NCBI RefSeq assembly: GCF_014207855.1
Contig: NZ_JACHKZ010000004.1
Span: 62,001 to 126,000, forward strand
Length of the DNA stretch: 64,000 bases
Origin: Comamonas odontotermitis
Lineage (GTDB): Bacteria; Pseudomonadota; Gammaproteobacteria; Burkholderiales; Burkholderiaceae_C
Direction: 5' to 3'
The translations under genes were made by a program, and so were the position numbers. Below the pieces are notes generated by a model. The model was given only the letters and a program-made list of their open reading frames with translations, did no database searches and had not been told where the DNA came from. Of this stretch, positions 49,574 through 58,340 are shown one piece after another (position 1 is the first letter of the stretch; each line of letters begins with the position of its first letter).

Positions 49574-50770
49574 TCAACGCTGCGGCTTTGGCGCAAAGGT
49601 ACCCACCCAGTACCAGCTGGCAAAAGCGCACCACAGCACCCCGGCCACAGCAATACCACCGCCCACCGGCCCCAGGTACTGCAGGCCCCAGTGCGTGCCG
49701 ATCTGGCTACCAAGCAAGGCGCCAGCGCCAATGCCTACGTTGAAGAGACCCGAGAAGAGCGACATGCCCACATCGGTGGCGTCCGAAGCCAGACGCAGCA
49801 CCTTGGCCTGCAGTGGCAACACCATGCACAGCATGGCAACGCCCCACACGGCGCATACCGCATACAGTGCCAGCGGCCATTGCGCGCTGGGCAGCAGCAG
49901 CCACAGACAGGCCGTCAGCACAGCCATGGCCGCCAGCAGAAAGCCCCGCGGCCAGCGCAGACCCACAGCGCCGAACAGCACACTGCCCACAATGCCCATG
50001 CCGCCATACAGCAGCAGAACCCAGGTGGTCACATCGTTGGACAGGCCAGCCGCACGCTGGATCAAAGGCTCGATATAGCTGTACACGGTGAACTGCGCGG
50101 TCACCATCACAATCAGCAAAGCATAGGTGGCAGACAGGGCTGGGCGCTTGAACAGCATCGGAATGCTCTTGGCCGAACCTGCGTTTTCGCTGGGCAGCAG
50201 AGGCAGCAGACGCCACAGCACCAGCATCACCGCCAGTGCAACCAGGCCGATGCCGCCAAAGGTAGTTCGCCAGCCCAGGGCTTCACCCACCACGCGGCCC
50301 AGCGGTATGCCCAGCACCATGGCCAGGGTCGTTCCCGTGGCCAGCAATCCCAACGCCTGGGGTTTTTTGCCTTCAGGCGCAATACGCACGGCCAGTGACG
50401 CGGTGATGGACCAGAACACCGCATGCGCCAGTGCAATGCCCATGCGGCTTGCAAGCAGTACCGGGTAGTTCCACGCAATGGCAGATACGCCATGGCTGAC
50501 GACGAACAAGGCAAACACACCCATCAACAGCTTGCGACGCTCGACATTCTTGGTCAGCAGCATGCATGGCAGCGAAGTGAGGGCAACGATCCAGGCATAG
50601 ATAGTCAGCATCAGGCCGACGCGCTCCGTGGTCATACCGTAGCTCGCGCCGATGTCGCTGAGCAGGCCCACCGGTACAAATTCGCTGGTATTGAAGACAA
50701 AAGCGCCCATGGCCAGGGCGATCACACCCAGCCAGGCTTGCTGGCGAGTCAAAGGAGAAGATTCAGTCAT
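49574..50770 (-). CDS. MFS sugar/drug efflux transporter, SotB-like
   Basis: 398-residue twelve-helix MFS protein beginning [19 protein letters not shown], with the family block [17 protein letters not shown]. That sequence matches the SotB/YdeA (sugar efflux, arabinose and IPTG export) branch. The ATG is taken at the family-typical position; the frame stays open upstream without homology. The histidine-kinase gene lies upstream on the same strand. Confidence 0.9.
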   Translation of the reverse strand: MTESSPLTRQQAWLGVIALAMGAFVFNTSEFVPVGLLSDIGASYGMTTERVGLMLTIYAWIVALTSLPCMLLTKNVERRKLLMGVFALFVVSHGVSAIAWNYPVLLASRMGIALAHAVFWSITASLAVRIAPEGKKPQALGLLATGTTLAMVLGIPLGRVVGEALGWRTTFGGIGLVALAVMLVLWRLLPLLPSENAGSAKSIPMLFKRPALSATYALLIVMVTAQFTVYSYIEPLIQRAAGLSNDVTTWVLLLYGGMGIVGSVLFGAVGLRWPRGFLLAAMAVLTACLWLLLPSAQWPLALYAVCAVWGVAMLCMVLPLQAKVLRLASDATDVGMSLFSGLFNVGIGAGALLGSQIGTHWGLQYLGPVGGGIAVAGVLWCAFASWYWVGTFAPKPQR

Positions 50771-50958
50771 TGCAAAAAGAGCCGCCAACCTGCCCGCCTT
50801 GCGCGGCAGTCGCCCTTCCAAGGGCGGCCTGGCGATGAAAAAGCCGCTGCGCCAAGGCGCAAAGCGGCTCGCCAGTGTGCCAAAAATTGACGCATGCCCT
50901 GCCCATGCCGACAAAAGCCCTTTTTGCCTCTCCAGCAAAACAGTCTGCGCTCACCGCG

Positions 50959-52080
50959 TCAACCCCATCGCAGAGGCAGACAAACGGTAGCGCGAAACCG
51001 CCCTCCTTCATTCACGGTTTCCGTAGTCAGTGCAGACCTTGCAGGAAACTGCAACGCGATACGCTCACGCACATTCATCAGGCCAATGCCTGTGCCAAGA
51101 CTCATCCGGCCTGCAGGGGGAAGAAAGTCGTTCTCCACCACCAGCCGCAACTGGTTGTCGTGAGCGCATGCGCTCACGACAATCTGAACCGGGCCCTGCA
51201 TGCTGCAGACCCCGTGCTTGACCGCGTTCTCCACCAAAGGCTGCAAAACCAGCGCAGGCACCAGCGCCTTCCCCAGCGATGCTGGTACATCGACCGTCAC
51301 CTGCATGCGATCGGAAAACCGTTCGCGCTCAATATCCAGATACCCTTGCTGCATGGCAACTTCCTCCTCCAGAGGAATATCCGCAGAAGGATCGAGCGTG
51401 AGCGTGGCACGCAGATAGCTGGAAAACGACAGCAGCATCGTCCGCGCCTGATCCACAGCCCGCTCTTCCATCAACCCGGCCAGCGAATTCATGGTATTGA
51501 ACAAAAAGTGCGGGTTGATTTGATAGCGCAGCGCGCGCATTTGCGCATTCATGGCCTCTTCGCGCCAGGCGTGCATGCGCCGTTCGCGCTCCATCAAATC
51601 TGCACTGAAGAGGTAGGCCACAAGCAGGCAGCACCAGCCAAAAACCAGCGCCGATCCGTACAGCATGTTGTAGCTGAAATCGCGCACATCAAATGCAACC
51701 TGCTGCGACTCGTACACATTGAGGCTTTGGTCCAGCAGACCAAAAATACATGCAGCCCCCAGCGACAGTGCCACAGACTGGGCAGCCATCGTGCGAAGGC
51801 TGCGGCCCCTGCTCCACAGCAAGGCCAGGGATACCACCACGATCATCACCGGAGCAAGGGCAAAAAGCATCATTCGGGCGGCAGTCAGCTCGTAGCGCTC
51901 ACCCCCCAGAAAGCCGCGCATCACTGTTGTGAGAAAGATGATGGCGACGCTGTATCCGGCAGCCAGCCAGATGCAGGTGCGCAGAATGGAGCGCCGCTCA
52001 TGGCCAGACCCCGGCGAATGATCCAGATGCGATTTCTCAGGGGCGTCAGGGGCGTCCTCGGGGAAAGGCGAAAATCGCAT
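50959..52080 (-). CDS. LytS/YehU-type sensor histidine kinase
   Basis: 373 residues. Four to five hydrophobic segments (about 35-160) form a membrane sensor, followed by a His_kinase domain with the phospho-acceptor H191 in QINPHFLFN and the N-box N285 in PLVENAVKHG, then GTGIGLMNVRERI. An AAGGAG site supports the start. A LytTR response regulator gene is normally adjacent, but none is seen on either side. The lrgAB genes, classical LytSR targets, are in the same window. Confidence 0.92.
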   Translation of the reverse strand: MRFSPFPEDAPDAPEKSHLDHSPGSGHERRSILRTCIWLAAGYSVAIIFLTTVMRGFLGGERYELTAARMMLFALAPVMIVVVSLALLWSRGRSLRTMAAQSVALSLGAACIFGLLDQSLNVYESQQVAFDVRDFSYNMLYGSALVFGWCCLLVAYLFSADLMERERRMHAWREEAMNAQMRALRYQINPHFLFNTMNSLAGLMEERAVDQARTMLLSFSSYLRATLTLDPSADIPLEEEVAMQQGYLDIERERFSDRMQVTVDVPASLGKALVPALVLQPLVENAVKHGVCSMQGPVQIVVSACAHDNQLRLVVENDFLPPAGRMSLGTGIGLMNVRERIALQFPARSALTTETVNEGGRFRATVCLPLRWG

Positions 52081-52755
52081 GCGATGAGGCTCCTTGGGAC
52101 ATGGGCAACGCCCCCGAGTCCCGATTACTGTTGGGGAACGCAAACAATCTTGATACTCGTCATTATCTGAGCCAGCCCGCCAGTGTGCACGGCGAATCTG
52201 CGCCGCTGGCGACGAAAAACGCCTGCTGTATTCCTGTTCCCATAGGCACGGGCCGGCCCTGTCACTACCTCGGTGTCTCTATCGCCATCGCTTTGGCGGT
52301 GCTCGCACCAACGTTCATCTCCTGGTGCGATGCCTCTCGCCCCGGCAGCCTGCCGTTGGTGTGAGTGTCTGTACAGATAGGAGGCAACCGCAGGCCATGC
52401 TGCATCGGAAGCCTCCGGAGAGGATGGTGAACGACGAAGAGGATTCTCTGAAGGGGTACCTGCGGGCACCAGAAACACAATGCGATCCACAGAATGCCGT
52501 AGGTGCGAGCCCCGTCACTGCCATGCGATCACGAATGCCGCCACCGGCACAACGCATGCAGGCTGGAATCAGACGCAAGCCATCGCCGCCGCTACCCGGA
52601 GACAATGAAAAACCACCAGAGCGCGTTCAGCAAAATGGCCTCCATGCGCCCAACACAAACTAAGGGCAAATGGAGGCCGGAATGCAGAAGTTGCCTGATT
52701 CACCCTCCTTTGAAGAGAGTGGCTTCTACCGCTTTCATTAATCGTTTTACTGCTT
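52081..52755. other. 675-bp region with no recognisable gene
   Basis: Several short open frames exist on both strands but none has a good ribosome-binding site or a family I know. Near 52637-52678 GGCCTCCAT and ATGGAGGCC form a 9-base stem with ATTTTG after it on the complement, a possible terminator for the secreted-protein gene. It could contain decayed coding sequence, perhaps from the kinase's lost partner. Confidence 0.5.
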
Positions 52756-53367
52756 TTATTGCTTTACACGCTTGAGCGTATTGCTGTCAGAATGGCTGAA
52801 ATCCTTGCCATAAATGGTGGTCAATGTCGTCTGGTTGTATTTCATGTCGTCACCATTGACTGCCATCGTCATGCTGAACATACGGGTTGTACCGTTGCTT
52901 TTCATGAAAATGCTTTCAGCAATGGCCCGATCGGTGCCGACTTCAAATTTATTCTGATCTTCCAACTTGCCTTCGGCAGTAATACAAACTGCACGAGGTA
53001 CGCAATAGGAATGGAGAATTGTGTTGAATTTTTTATCCCAGATCCAATAACCGACCTGGTCATGGAATTTCTGCTTGTCTGATTTTCTAAATACTTCCTG
53101 GTGGTATTGCACCGTGACCAGCTCTTGCTCGCTGGCGTTGGTGGCTCCTGCGCCGGGCACAATGGAAATGCGCTCAAAATAAGGACTCACAGCAGGTGAA
53201 CCAATAGCGCCAGTCGATTTTTGTGCAGGGGCAATATCATTACCTTTATCCCCTTCCCAAACACCTACCATTTTTGCAAGCGGACCCAGTGGATTCTCTT
53301 CGGCCCGTGCAATACCACCAGCCAAGCTGGAACCAATAATTAAAATTGCTAGAAATTTACCGTTCAT
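52756..53367 (-). CDS. Secreted protein, possible heme-binding-like beta-barrel
   Basis: 203 residues with a signal peptide (MNGKFLAILIIGSSLAGGIARA, cut near 22). The mature protein begins with PLAKMVGVWEGDKGND, reminiscent of nitrobindin/THAP4-like barrels (GxWxGxG). It ends with strands typical of small barrels. The family assignment is tentative. Codon use and DNA are clearly more AT-rich than all neighbours, suggesting acquisition from elsewhere. An in-frame earlier ATG exists, but the chosen start gives the cleanest signal peptide. Confidence 0.6.
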   Translation of the reverse strand: MNGKFLAILIIGSSLAGGIARAEENPLGPLAKMVGVWEGDKGNDIAPAQKSTGAIGSPAVSPYFERISIVPGAGATNASEQELVTVQYHQEVFRKSDKQKFHDQVGYWIWDKKFNTILHSYCVPRAVCITAEGKLEDQNKFEVGTDRAIAESIFMKSNGTTRMFSMTMAVNGDDMKYNQTTLTTIYGKDFSHSDSNTLKRVKQ

Positions 53368-53738
53368 ATCTCTCGTCCTATAAAGTTTCATTATCGATTT
53401 CCGACACTCCATTGATCATTGCCGTGGATCAAATGGCGAAACCTTTATGCAAAGAGAAATGCAAATTTATCTGTCTTTGTATGGTTAAAGTGAATCTATG
53501 TTCCGAGGTTCGGGAGAAAAGGAATCGTCAGAGTCAGCGCGGCCATGAAAGACTACGTCCCCAGGCAAGCAATCGCCTGCCGGGAAGCTATGGAGCAGCG
53601 GCGTAGACGTCGTAGAAAGCGGCCAGCAGAAAGCTCTGGCCTGCGGCTTTGGCCTCAAGCTTCCTGAAGCGCCTTGGGCGTCTCTCCCATTCGCCCGTCT
53701 ACGATTCGGCCGCTGGTGTTCGCCGCTGTTCGCCCGGC
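53368..53738. other. Intergenic region, no gene seen
   Basis: 371 bases. The first 150 are AT-rich like the gene before; the remainder returns to high GC. I see no ribosomal RNA, tRNA or conserved structure. Confidence 0.5.
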
Positions 53739-54263
53739 CTACGCAGCAAGGCTGTGCAGGGGCTGCGCCTTGGGTGTGTGTTGCACCTCCAGCGAGCGGT
53801 GCAGCTCAACCGTAGCGGCACAGGCGCGGGCCAGCTCAGTGCCTTTCTTGACGAAATGCTGGTGGAAGAAATCGTGGTGCTCTTGCGAGTCGTGGAAATC
53901 ACGCGGGGTGAGCACGGCAGAGAACACGGGCACACCCGTATCCATCTGCACGCGCATCAGGCCATCAATGACCGCTGTGGTCACAAATTCATGGCGATAG
54001 ATGCCGCCGTTGACAACCAGCCCACAAGCCATCAGGCCCGCGTATTGGCCACTCTCGGCAAGGCGCTGGAGCATCAGCGGAATCTCGAAGGCGCCGGGGA
54101 CATCGATGAGATCGATCTGGTCTTTTTTCCAGCCAAGTTCGGCCAGCTGGGCGACAGCCGCATCACGCGCCTGGTGCACGATGTCGGCATGCCACTGCGC
54201 GCTGACAATGGCCAGCCGCTGGGCCTTGCCGATGGAATAGGAAACGGGGGACATCTGATTCAT
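53739..54263 (-). CDS. ribH: 6,7-dimethyl-8-ribityllumazine synthase, type II-like
   Basis: Condenses the ribityl uracil intermediate with dihydroxybutanone phosphate to make lumazine, the direct riboflavin precursor. The product is 174 residues. The block YRHEFVTTAVIDGLMRVQMDTGVPVFSAVLTP is closer to the RibH2 (Brucella/Mesorhizobium decameric) type than to ordinary RibH. It is a monocistronic gene under an FMN riboswitch, with no other rib gene near; a main rib operon probably lies elsewhere. Confidence 0.9.
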   Translation of the reverse strand: MNQMSPVSYSIGKAQRLAIVSAQWHADIVHQARDAAVAQLAELGWKKDQIDLIDVPGAFEIPLMLQRLAESGQYAGLMACGLVVNGGIYRHEFVTTAVIDGLMRVQMDTGVPVFSAVLTPRDFHDSQEHHDFFHQHFVKKGTELARACAATVELHRSLEVQHTPKAQPLHSLAA

Positions 54264-54358
54264 GGTGTGTATCCAATAAATTGACCTGAATCAGGGCACG
54301 CGAACGCACCACACGCCCGCATGCCGCGCAACGGCAATGCAGGCGCCATGGGGCGCAC

Positions 54359-54521
54359 GCGATTCTCTTTCATCCGGACTGTGACCGTCGGCTCTGGCGT
54401 CTCACCAGATCTGCTGACCCCGGCGGCCATGCTGGCTGCCAGGCGCTCGCGGGCTGCTGCAGTCCAACAGATTGCTGGCCACAGATACCGCCGGTGGGGA
54501 ATTACACCCCGCCCTGAGAAT
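54359..54521 (-). promoter_or_regulatory. FMN riboswitch (RFN element)
   Basis: On the complement the element starts TTCTCAGGGCGGGGTGTAAT, continues with CCCCACCGGCGGTA, and ends with GCCGACGGTCACAGTCCGGA followed by ATGAAAGAGAATC, the conserved parts of the RFN aptamer in the right order. It ends about 95 bases before the ribH start. It should repress ribH when FMN is plentiful. Confidence 0.95.
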
Positions 54522-54534
54522 GTTGTGCATCCCG

Positions 54535-54597
54535 AAGAACGTGTTTACCGCTGCCGCGTTGGAATGCAATCGCGAGAAGATCGTAAATACGCTCTAA
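54535..54597. repeat. 63-bp short relative of the inverted-repeat element
   Basis: It begins AAGAACGTGTTTAC, ends GATCGTAAATACGCTCTA, and between has GCTGCCGCGTTGGAATGCAAT, matching the left part of the 328-bp element at 11539. It looks like an internally deleted copy. It lies just upstream of the FMN riboswitch. A near-palindrome TTAAGAACGTGTTCTAA at 54651-54667 resembles two ends joined. Confidence 0.6.
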
Positions 54598-54701
54598 GAG
54601 TGACACTGGCATTGTAGGCGGCACAACATGCAGCCACTGTCGCCCGGGTTTTAAGAACGTGTTCTAAGCACGCAAGAGCGGTCAGCACAGGGGGAAACGA
54701 A

Positions 54702-54723
54702 ACAACCCGCCGAAGCGGGTTGT
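54702..54723 (-). terminator. Rho-independent terminator
   Basis: ACAACCCGC and GCGGGTTGT pair around CGAA (a stable tetraloop), followed on the complement by TTTCGTTT. It lies 22 bases after the stop of the binding-protein gene. Confidence 0.8.
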
Positions 54724-54745
54724 GGTTCTCTTGCGCTGGAAGGCT

Positions 54746-55876
54746 TTATTCGCCGATAGGCGTCTTCTTGCCTGCAATGTAGTGGCTCAGGGTGTACAGA
54801 GGCACCTTCAACTCACCGTTGTCCTGGAAGGCGATCTTGGCAGTCACGCCGTTGTACTCGGACTTGCGCAGCTCAGGCAGGTACTTCTTGGGATCGGTGG
54901 AATCGGCGCGCTGCATGGCATCGACGATCAGCATGGTCGCATCGTAGAAGTATGGGCTGTAGACCTGGAACACACCAGGGTTCTTGGCGTCGTAGCGCTT
55001 CTTCCATTCGACACCGCCTGGCATCTTGGCCAGCGAAGCACCGCCGTCCGCGCACACCACGTTTTCCAGCGTCTTGGTGCCGGTCGCCAGCTTGGCCAGT
55101 TCAGCCGTGCAGATACCGTCGCCGCCGAAGAATTTCACGTTCGTCATGCCCAATTGCACCATCTGGCGCAGCATGGGGCCAGCCTGCGCATCCATGCCAC
55201 CATAGAAGATCGCATCAGGCTTTTTGGCCTTGATGGAGGTCAAGATGGCCATGAAGTCAGTGGCCTTGTCGTTGGTGAATTCGGAAGCGACGATCTTGAC
55301 GCCCTTGGATTCGGCATCCTTCTTGAACACGTTGGCCAGGCCCTGGCCGTAAGCGGTGCGATCGTCGATGACGGCCACGTTCTTGAGCTTGAGCGTATTG
55401 GCTGCATAGCCCGCCAGCGCAGCACCCAGCGCGTTGTCGTTGGCGATGATACGGAACACGCCGGGGTAGGCCGGGCGGGTCAGCTCAGGGTTGGTGGCTG
55501 CGCCAGTGATGAAAGGCACACCGCAGTCGTTGAAGATCTTGGACGACGGAATGGCCACACCCGAGTTCAGAATACCAGCAACGGCAGCCACCTTTTCGTC
55601 GCACAGTTTCTGTGCGGCCGCTGTACCTTGCTTCGGATCAGCAGCATCGTCTTCAGCCACCACTTCAAACTTGATCTTCTTGCCGCCGATTGTCACGCCC
55701 TTGGCGTTCAAGTCATCCACGGCAAAGCGCACGCCGGTGACGTTGTCCTTGCCATAGTGGGCCTGTGGGCCGGACAGCGGGCTCATCGTGCCGATCTTCA
55801 CCACCTCCTGCGCGCCAGCAGCAACTGCCATGCCGGCCACCATCATTGCCACTGCTGCTTTGATACCTTTGTCCAT
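54746..55876 (-). CDS. livK: Branched-chain amino acid ABC transporter substrate-binding protein
   Basis: Periplasmic Leu/Ile/Val-type binding protein. The product is 376 residues from MDKGIKAA, with a signal peptide cut near AGA-QE (residues 1-22). The type I periplasmic-binding fold is complete, with the N-terminal VKIGTMSPLSGPQAHYGKD typical of LivK/LivJ. It is a single gene with its own terminator and no permease or ATPase genes adjacent, so it must work with a transporter encoded elsewhere. The symbol is approximate; the true ligand may not be a branched-chain amino acid. Confidence 0.9.
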   Translation of the reverse strand: MDKGIKAAVAMMVAGMAVAAGAQEVVKIGTMSPLSGPQAHYGKDNVTGVRFAVDDLNAKGVTIGGKKIKFEVVAEDDAADPKQGTAAAQKLCDEKVAAVAGILNSGVAIPSSKIFNDCGVPFITGAATNPELTRPAYPGVFRIIANDNALGAALAGYAANTLKLKNVAVIDDRTAYGQGLANVFKKDAESKGVKIVASEFTNDKATDFMAILTSIKAKKPDAIFYGGMDAQAGPMLRQMVQLGMTNVKFFGGDGICTAELAKLATGTKTLENVVCADGGASLAKMPGGVEWKKRYDAKNPGVFQVYSPYFYDATMLIVDAMQRADSTDPKKYLPELRKSEYNGVTAKIAFQDNGELKVPLYTLSHYIAGKKTPIGE

Positions 55877-56403
55877 TGCGTAATACTCCATCAAGTGCAT
55901 CTGTAGTAGATCGCCATCCCCCGCTGCGCCGCTGATGGCACCATGCCACCGCCGCGCAGATTTTGATCGCGTGAACCAGATTCTTGTCCCGCAAAGCCCT
56001 GCACCGATATTAGGAGAATTCCTGTAAAAAAAGCGACACAGCCTCGGCGAAATCGCATATAAGCGACGCGCGCATGGCACGGCAAAGCGCAATGCTGCCA
56101 TGCAACATCGAACGCGATGGCGCACCGGCAACATCGAACAGCTTTTGCGCACCAATTCCCATTGAATGGGCGTCAATACGCATCATTTGTATGCAATCTG
56201 CCACGCACACGCTTCTGTAAAGATAGGCAAAACCACCGGCTCCTGGCCTCAGGTGGTCAACCCCTTGTGGTGTTCAAGCGTATTTACATACATGGGCGAA
56301 TGTTCGCCATACCTCGCACCCAGCAGTTAGCATGGAGGTATTTAACGGGGCGGCTTCCATCCCCTGACACCGCCGCCCTTGTCCGCATGAAAGGCTCCAC
56401 AGT
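55877..56403. other. 527-bp divergent intergenic region, no gene seen
   Basis: Between the binding-protein gene and the lipoprotein gene. It holds a 12-base direct repeat GCAACATCGAAC (near 56101 and 56129), a palindrome GGCGAATGTTCGCC (near 56296) and CCCATTGAATGGG (near 56156). Promoters for both flanking genes should lie here, but no hexamer pair is convincing. Confidence 0.5.
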
Positions 56404-56892
56404 ATGAATCGTCGTCACTTGCTCAGTATGGCTGCTATAGCCGGCACATTGTTTGCCGCGACCGGCTGCGTTGCCACCGGCAGCGATGGCTACTATGGGG
56501 ATGGCGGGTATGGCTATGGTTACAACCGCCCAGCGGACACCGTCTATGTACGGGATGGCTATTACGACGACCGCTATTACCGCGAACGCGAGCGTGATCG
56601 CCAGCGTGCCGAACGTGAGCGTGAACGTGAACGCGAGGCCCGTGAACGCGAACGTGATCGTGACCGCCAGGCGCGTGACCGCGACCGGGATCAGCGCGCC
56701 CGTGATGAAGACCGCCGCCGAGAGCTCGATCGCCAGGCCCGAGATCGTGACCGCGAACGCCAGCAGCGCGAACGCGACAACAACCGCAGCCGCTTTGGCA
56801 GCAGCTCACAACAACAGGCCGATTGCGCCCGCTACCGCGACCAGGTTCGCTCCGGCAGCGATACCATCAACGTGCCATCGCACCCTTGCTGA
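56404..56892 (+). CDS. Lipoprotein with a long Arg/Glu/Asp repeat tract
   Basis: 162 residues with a lipoprotein signal (lipobox around FAATGC, residue 22). A Gly/Tyr-rich stretch follows (about 27-58). From residue 60 to 128 it is almost only Arg, Glu, Asp and Gln in alternating RE/RD patterns, a likely single alpha-helix or disordered polyampholyte. The tail is Ser/Gln-rich with two cysteines near 140 and 162. No family is recognised. It is the first of three envelope genes in the same direction. Confidence 0.75.
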   Translation: MNRRHLLSMAAIAGTLFAATGCVATGSDGYYGDGGYGYGYNRPADTVYVRDGYYDDRYYRERERDRQRAEREREREREARERERDRDRQARDRDRDQRARDEDRRRELDRQARDRDRERQQRERDNNRSRFGSSSQQQADCARYRDQVRSGSDTINVPSHPC

Positions 56893-56983
56893 GAGGTAAA
56901 CAGGTGCGGCAGGGCACAAGCCCCCTCCCGCATTGACAGATTTTGTGGTTTCGCCGCCGTCGAGCCACCAGGAGAAACGAAAC

Positions 56984-57424
56984 ATGACTATCGCACGACT
57001 GGGCACCCTGATGGCCACCATCGCCGGTGCCGCATTGCTGACGGGCTGCGTCGTCGCACCCGTCGATGGCGCCTACTACACCGGTGACGCCTATTCCACC
57101 TACTCCAGCGGGTATGGCTATGGCTACAGCGGCTATCCCTACTACGGCGGATCGTCCCTGGTGATCGAGAGCTCGCCCACCTATGTGTATGGCGGCGGGC
57201 GCCCCTATTACCGTCCTGGCGGCGGCTACTACCGCCCAGGCCACGGAGGGTATGACCGCCCGCCCAACCATGGCAACCGCCCCAGCTACGTCTCTCCTGG
57301 CACGGGCGCGAACATTGGCCGCCCCATTGATGGCGGCGGCGTGCGCCCATCGCGCCCCAGCGGTGGCGGCAGCCGCTTCACCCCAGGCTACCGCGAAACC
57401 CGCCCACCGCAGTGGCAGCGCTGA
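56984..57424 (+). CDS. Gly/Tyr/Pro-rich lipoprotein
   Basis: 146 residues. The start ATG has AGGAGAA upstream. The lipobox is ALLTGC (residue 22). The mature chain is almost wholly Gly, Tyr, Ser, Pro and Arg, disordered in appearance, with no recognisable domain. It lies 91 bases after the Arg/Glu/Asp-rich lipoprotein gene and probably shares its promoter. The function is unknown. Confidence 0.75.
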   Translation: MTIARLGTLMATIAGAALLTGCVVAPVDGAYYTGDAYSTYSSGYGYGYSGYPYYGGSSLVIESSPTYVYGGGRPYYRPGGGYYRPGHGGYDRPPNHGNRPSYVSPGTGANIGRPIDGGGVRPSRPSGGGSRFTPGYRETRPPQWQR

Positions 57425-57475
57425 CGCGCCTTTTACGCCTTTTGCCCCTATCACCCGGCACGGACATTGAAAACC

Positions 57476-58273
57476 ATGCACCCGCCTTCTGCATCGCATC
57501 CCGCCGCCCCTACCGCCTTGCGAGGTAAAGGCTGGGCACTGGCCATCCTCGCAGGAGCCAGCCTGTGGCTGGCAGGACCCCATGGCGCGCAGGCACAGGT
57601 GACCCGCTGCACAGACCCCGCTACGGGCAAGGTCACCTATACCGACGGTGAATGCGCGCGAGGCACCAGCGCCACCGAGATCGAGCGCCGCAAGACCGAT
57701 GAGGAACTGGCCCAGGATCGCGCACGCGAGCGCGAAGCACTGCGCGCCAAGGCAGAGAGGCGCGAGCAGGAGCTGGAGCAGCGAAAGCTCGAAGCCGACG
57801 AGCGCACCGCCCAGAACGCCGCCACCCGCAGCCAAGGCCGCCAACGCCCCGATTACGCCAACTCGGCCGCCTGCCACCAGTCACGCGAGCGCTACAACGC
57901 CGCCTCTGCTGCTGCAACGGATCGCAGCATGGGCAGCCAGGCGCAGCTGGATGCGGCAAAGCGCCAGATGGAACTCGACTGCATGGGCCCGGAAGCCTAT
58001 GGCCGCCTGGAAGCCAGTCGCCCGGCACCATCGACAACCGTGGTCACCGACGATTACTGGGATCGCTATCCCCATGGGCGCCCACATCCGCCTCGGCCCC
58101 AACCTCAGCCAGTGCAACCTGCCCCGTCCATCACCCGTTGCGATGTGTTCAAGTGCGTGGATTCGCAAGGCTACTCGCACCCGCGCGGCCAGATTGGCGA
58201 GACGGCTCCCCGCCCCGTGCAGCCCAGCAACCCGCGAAACTGCCGCAGCCAAGGCGGCAGCGCAGCTTGCTGA
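57476..58273 (+). CDS. DUF4124-domain exported protein
   Basis: 265 residues. A signal peptide (about 1-40, cut after AQA) is followed by a DUF4124-like block, TRCTDPATGKVTYTDGECARG. A charged helical stretch rich in Arg/Glu follows (about 68-115), then a Pro-rich C-terminal region with five cysteines. DUF4124 proteins are common exported proteins of unknown role in betaproteobacteria. An in-frame TTG three codons earlier could also start it. Confidence 0.8.
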   Translation: MHPPSASHPAAPTALRGKGWALAILAGASLWLAGPHGAQAQVTRCTDPATGKVTYTDGECARGTSATEIERRKTDEELAQDRAREREALRAKAERREQELEQRKLEADERTAQNAATRSQGRQRPDYANSAACHQSRERYNAASAAATDRSMGSQAQLDAAKRQMELDCMGPEAYGRLEASRPAPSTTVVTDDYWDRYPHGRPHPPRPQPQPVQPAPSITRCDVFKCVDSQGYSHPRGQIGETAPRPVQPSNPRNCRSQGGSAAC

Positions 58274-58295
58274 CAAGAAAATCGATCCCTTATTG

Positions 58296-58340
58296 ATAGC
58301 TTATGGCGCTCATCTGTAGAGCGCCATAAGCTATTTTTTT
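58296..58340 (+). terminator. Rho-independent terminator, 15-bp perfect stem
   Basis: ATAGCTTATGGCGCT pairs perfectly with its complement around a nine-base loop, followed by TTTTTT. It is another member of the AGCTAT palindrome family. It lies 22 bases after the DUF4124 gene, and the stop of the convergent gene falls inside the stem. Confidence 0.9.

Noticed and set aside
52125..52663. Short open frames on both strands in the gene-free region
   Set aside because: No ribosome-binding site, no recognised family, and the frames overlap one another; I cannot support any as a gene.
54651..54667. TTAAGAACGTGTTCTAA as a terminator
   Set aside because: The stem is imperfect and there is no T-run; better explained as joined ends of the repeat family.
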